A stretch of 64,000 bases of DNA from Methyloversatilis sp. (GTDB lineage Bacteria; Pseudomonadota; Gammaproteobacteria; Burkholderiales; Rhodocyclaceae). This document shows, one piece after another, positions 61,962 to 64,000 of this stretch; the stretch's first letter is position 1, and each line of letters opens with the position of its first letter. The position numbers and the translations under genes are program-made. The stretch is taken from positions 1 through 64,000 of the forward strand of contig NZ_JAUYRO010000044.1 of the NCBI RefSeq assembly GCF_030696805.1, read 5' to 3'. Below the pieces are notes generated by a model. That model saw only the letters and a list, made by a program, of their open reading frames with translations. It had not been told where the DNA came from and did no database searches.

Positions 61962-63200
61962 TTGGCACGTAAAAGAATTGTCGTGACCGGTCTCGGAATC
62001 ATTTCCCCGGTCGGCAACACCGTAGGGCAAGCCTGGGAGAACATCCTGGCGGCGAAGTCGGGTATCCGGCGCATCACGCGCTTCGACCCGTCCGAGCTGC
62101 CGGTGCAGATCGCAGGCGAAGTGCGCGATTTCGACGTCGCCAACTATCTGTCTCCGAAGGAAGCGCGCCGCTTCGACACCTTCATCCATTACGGCATCGC
62201 TGCCTCGATGGATGCGATCCGCGACGCCGGGCTGACCGCATCACCCGATAACGCCGAACGTATCGGCGTGTGCGTGGGTTCGGGTATCGGCGGTTTGCCG
62301 ATGATCGAGGAAACGCACAACGTCATGCTGGCCGGCGGCGCGCGCAAGGTGTCACCGTTCTTCGTGCCGGGATCGATCATCAATATGATCTCCGGCATCA
62401 TCGCGATCAATTACGGTTTCAAAGGCCCGAACTTTGCAACCGTCAGCGCCTGCGCGACGGCCAATCATTCGATCGGCGAAGCGATGCGAATCATCGAGTA
62501 TGGTGATGCGGACGTGATGATCGCCGGTGGTGCCGAATCGACCATCTGCCCGCTCGGCGTCGCAGGTTTCGCAGCGGCAAAGGCCTTGTCGGGCCGCAAC
62601 GACGATCCCGAAGCCGCCAGCCGGCCGTGGGATACCGGACGTGACGGCTTTGTGCTTGGCGAGGGCGCCGGCGTACTGGTTCTCGAAGAGTACGAATACG
62701 CGAAAGCGCGTGGCGCGCGTATCTACTGCGAACTTGCGGGTTACGGCATGAGTGCGGATGCTCACCACATCACCGCGCCGTGCGGGGACGGTGAAGGTGC
62801 GTCGCGCAGCATGCGCAATTCGCTGCGCAACGCCGGCATCGAAATCGACGGCATCGACTACATCAACGCGCACGGCACCTCGACGCCGCTTGGCGATATT
62901 GCCGAGACGGTCGCCGTGAAGCGCTGCTTCGGCGAGCACGCGAAGAAGCTGTGCGTCAGCTCGACCAAATCGATGACCGGTCACGCGCTCGGCGCAGCAG
63001 CGGGCATCGAGGCGGTGGTAACGGTGTTGGCCCTGCATCACCAGATCGCGCCGCCGACCGCGAACCTGCGCGATCAGGATCCGCAGTGCGATCTCGATTA
63101 TGTGCCGCTGGTGCCGCGCGACACGCGCATCAGAGCCGCGATGTCGAACGCGTTCGGCTTCGGCGGGACCAACGCCACGCTGGTGTTCAGCGAGCTGTAG
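61962..63200 (+). CDS. fabF: FabF, beta-ketoacyl-ACP synthase II
   Basis: A 412-residue enzyme with catalytic Cys in VSACATANHSIG (about 163), His in NAHGTSTPLGD (about 304) and KSMTGHALGAA (Lys about 335, His about 340). Start is TTG 61962, with GGAG 7 bases upstream. It elongates acyl-ACP. It follows acpP at 23 bases. Confidence 0.96.
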   Translation: MARKRIVVTGLGIISPVGNTVGQAWENILAAKSGIRRITRFDPSELPVQIAGEVRDFDVANYLSPKEARRFDTFIHYGIAASMDAIRDAGLTASPDNAERIGVCVGSGIGGLPMIEETHNVMLAGGARKVSPFFVPGSIINMISGIIAINYGFKGPNFATVSACATANHSIGEAMRIIEYGDADVMIAGGAESTICPLGVAGFAAAKALSGRNDDPEAASRPWDTGRDGFVLGEGAGVLVLEEYEYAKARGARIYCELAGYGMSADAHHITAPCGDGEGASRSMRNSLRNAGIEIDGIDYINAHGTSTPLGDIAETVAVKRCFGEHAKKLCVSSTKSMTGHALGAAAGIEAVVTVLALHHQIAPPTANLRDQDPQCDLDYVPLVPRDTRIRAAMSNAFGFGGTNATLVFSEL

Positions 63201-63210
63201 GGCGGTCGTT

Positions 63211-63687
63211 GTGGGCAATGACGGTTTAGCCGCTTTTGCCCGTATCGAACTTCAGGGGTCGCGTTGCTGCAACGCGGCCCTTTTTGTTTGCGTTGTGGCG
63301 CTGATGGTTTCGGTTTTGCTCCGGCCCGCAGTGGCGCCAGTCGCTGCAGCCGCTCTCGCGCTCACCGTACTCGTGCGTCGGCGGGCTGCCTGGACGCGCA
63401 TTCATTTGAGCGAATCGGGGCAGATGTCGGTTTGCCGGGCTGACGGATCGGTGGCAATGGGGCGACCCGTGACGGGACGAGCCGGGCGCTGTTGGGTATC
63501 GCTGAGCCTGCACCCCGATCTGGGCACGGGCTGCATGCTGATGCTGTTCGCCGACCAGTTCACCGCTGCCGACGACTTCCGGTGTTTCAGGCGATGGCTG
63601 CGTGCAACACTTCCTGATGACGCACGCGACGCGGACGCAGGATTGTCGGGCTGGCGATCGCGCTGGTTTCCGGGTAATCCAGACTGA
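63211..63687 (+). CDS. YgfX-family membrane protein
   Basis: A 158-residue protein. A hydrophobic pair (about 24-50: [15 protein letters not shown] and [16 protein letters not shown]) near the N-terminus precedes a small beta domain ending [27 protein letters not shown], the usual YgfX end. In Rhodocyclales a YgfX-type gene often sits between fabF and nadB. GTG 63211 is chosen with GGGCGG upstream. A strong intrinsic terminator at 63256-63285 lies within its first codons. Confidence 0.65.
   Translation: MGNDGLAAFARIELQGSRCCNAALFVCVVALMVSVLLRPAVAPVAAAALALTVLVRRRAAWTRIHLSESGQMSVCRADGSVAMGRPVTGRAGRCWVSLSLHPDLGTGCMLMLFADQFTAADDFRCFRRWLRATLPDDARDADAGLSGWRSRWFPGNPD
63256..63285 (+). terminator. 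Intrinsic terminator after fabF, inside the ygfX start region
   Basis: GGGTCGCGTTG-CTG-CAACGCGGCCC (63256-63280) is an 11-bp stem with one G-U pair followed by TTTTT (63281-63285). It lies 56 bases after the fabF stop and inside the first 25 codons of the ygfX-like frame. It should end most of the fab operon transcripts. Confidence 0.85.
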
Positions 63688-64000
63688 AGTGCAGGCCGCG
63701 ACTTTCGTGTCGCTGAATGGCGCTGCGCACGATCAGATGCGCGGTGAGCACGAGGTTGCGCAGTTCAATCAGGTCGTTGCTGATCCGGAAATGGGCGTAG
63801 TACTCGTCGATCTCACGCTCAAGCAGGCGGATGCGGTGCAGCGCACGTTCCAGGCGCTTGTTGGTTCGCACAATGCCCACGTAGTCCCACATGAAGCGAC
63901 GCAGTTCGTCCCAGTTGTGCGCGATCACCACCTGCTCGTCAGCGTCGGTCACGCGACTTTCGTCCCATGGCGGCAGTATCACCGGCGCGACCGGCTTGCG
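63587..64000 (-). CDS. nadB: L-aspartate oxidase, C-terminal part (runs off the right edge)
   Basis: The last 137 codons of a gene whose start is beyond the window. [38 protein letters not shown], and [11 protein letters not shown] are typical of the C-terminal helical domain of NadB, which makes iminoaspartate for NAD synthesis. After DYP there is an unusual extension of about 27 residues ([15 protein letters not shown]...), so its stop overlaps the 3' end of ygfX by 101 bases on the opposite strand. Confidence 0.93.
   Translation of the reverse strand, partial: RKPVAPVILPPWDESRVTDADEQVVIAHNWDELRRFMWDYVGIVRTNKRLERALHRIRLLEREIDEYYAHFRISNDLIELRNLVLTAHLIVRSAIQRHESRGLHFSLDYPETSAIASPTILRPRRVRHQEVLHAAIA

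Overview
The window is high-GC, densely packed chromosomal DNA of a betaproteobacterium, most likely a methylotrophic member of the Rhodocyclales close to Methyloversatilis. This rests on three things: the yceD-rpmF-plsX-fabHDG-acpP-fabF block, two PEP-CTERM surface proteins, and a set of methanofuran/methylofuran-type cofactor genes (homologues of MfnD, MfnF and MfnE plus a HisA-like protein) that in bacteria go with tetrahydromethanopterin-linked C1 metabolism. The genus is an inference; no rRNA or tRNA gene is present.

Left end (1-6150): after the last codons of an alpha/beta hydrolase comes a clearly AT-richer accessory island, all genes on the minus strand. It holds a DUF3825-type gene, a three-gene ABC-three-component (ABC-3C) cassette (HNH nuclease, small middle component, DUF2326 ABC ATPase) and a DUF4209 gene with an RN-x3-HG, HEPN-like motif. 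Two sites built like integron attC sites (2094-2157 and 4841-4910) lie exactly at the gene borders, in the correct orientation, and one overlaps the stop codon of the gene before it. I read this as a small integron-cassette cluster with no integrase in view, carrying a candidate conflict/defence system. It is the most interesting part of the window.

6150-24600: a tripartite export system (membrane fusion protein, RbbA-like double ATPase/permease, ABC-2 permease); ovoA next to a MalY-like C-S lyase (probable ovothiol pathway); a LysR regulator divergent from a GST and a flavin-nucleotide-binding protein; two PEP-CTERM genes, each preceded by a sigma54-like -24/-12 element; an Rnk-like factor; a NYN-domain protein; a MASE1-GGDEF cyclase and a HDOD protein.

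24600-31000: the cofactor cluster (mfnE-, mfnF- and mfnD-like genes on the minus strand, HisA-like gene divergent) with a REP/BIME element inside it, then mtfA, a DUF1993 protein, an SDR enzyme and the decayed C-terminus of an efflux outer-membrane factor.

31000-42600: a cyclic-di-GMP and phosphorelay hub. A giant GAF/8-PAS hybrid kinase with HPt, a REC-EAL protein and a double-receiver-type protein are translationally coupled; an EAL protein, a PAS-GGDEF protein and a PAS-GAF-GGDEF protein follow.

42600-64000: housekeeping genes. A lipoprotein/M48 peptidase/secreted-protein operon, a DHH phosphoesterase, ttcA coupled to a low-molecular-weight tyrosine phosphatase, an SRPBCC protein, rne and rluC (divergent), a HAD phosphatase, a Rieske protein, an S49 peptidase, an RsmI-like methylase and maf. 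Then comes the fatty acid/phospholipid operon behind a strong sigma70 promoter, ending with ygfX and the 3' part of nadB, which runs off the right edge.
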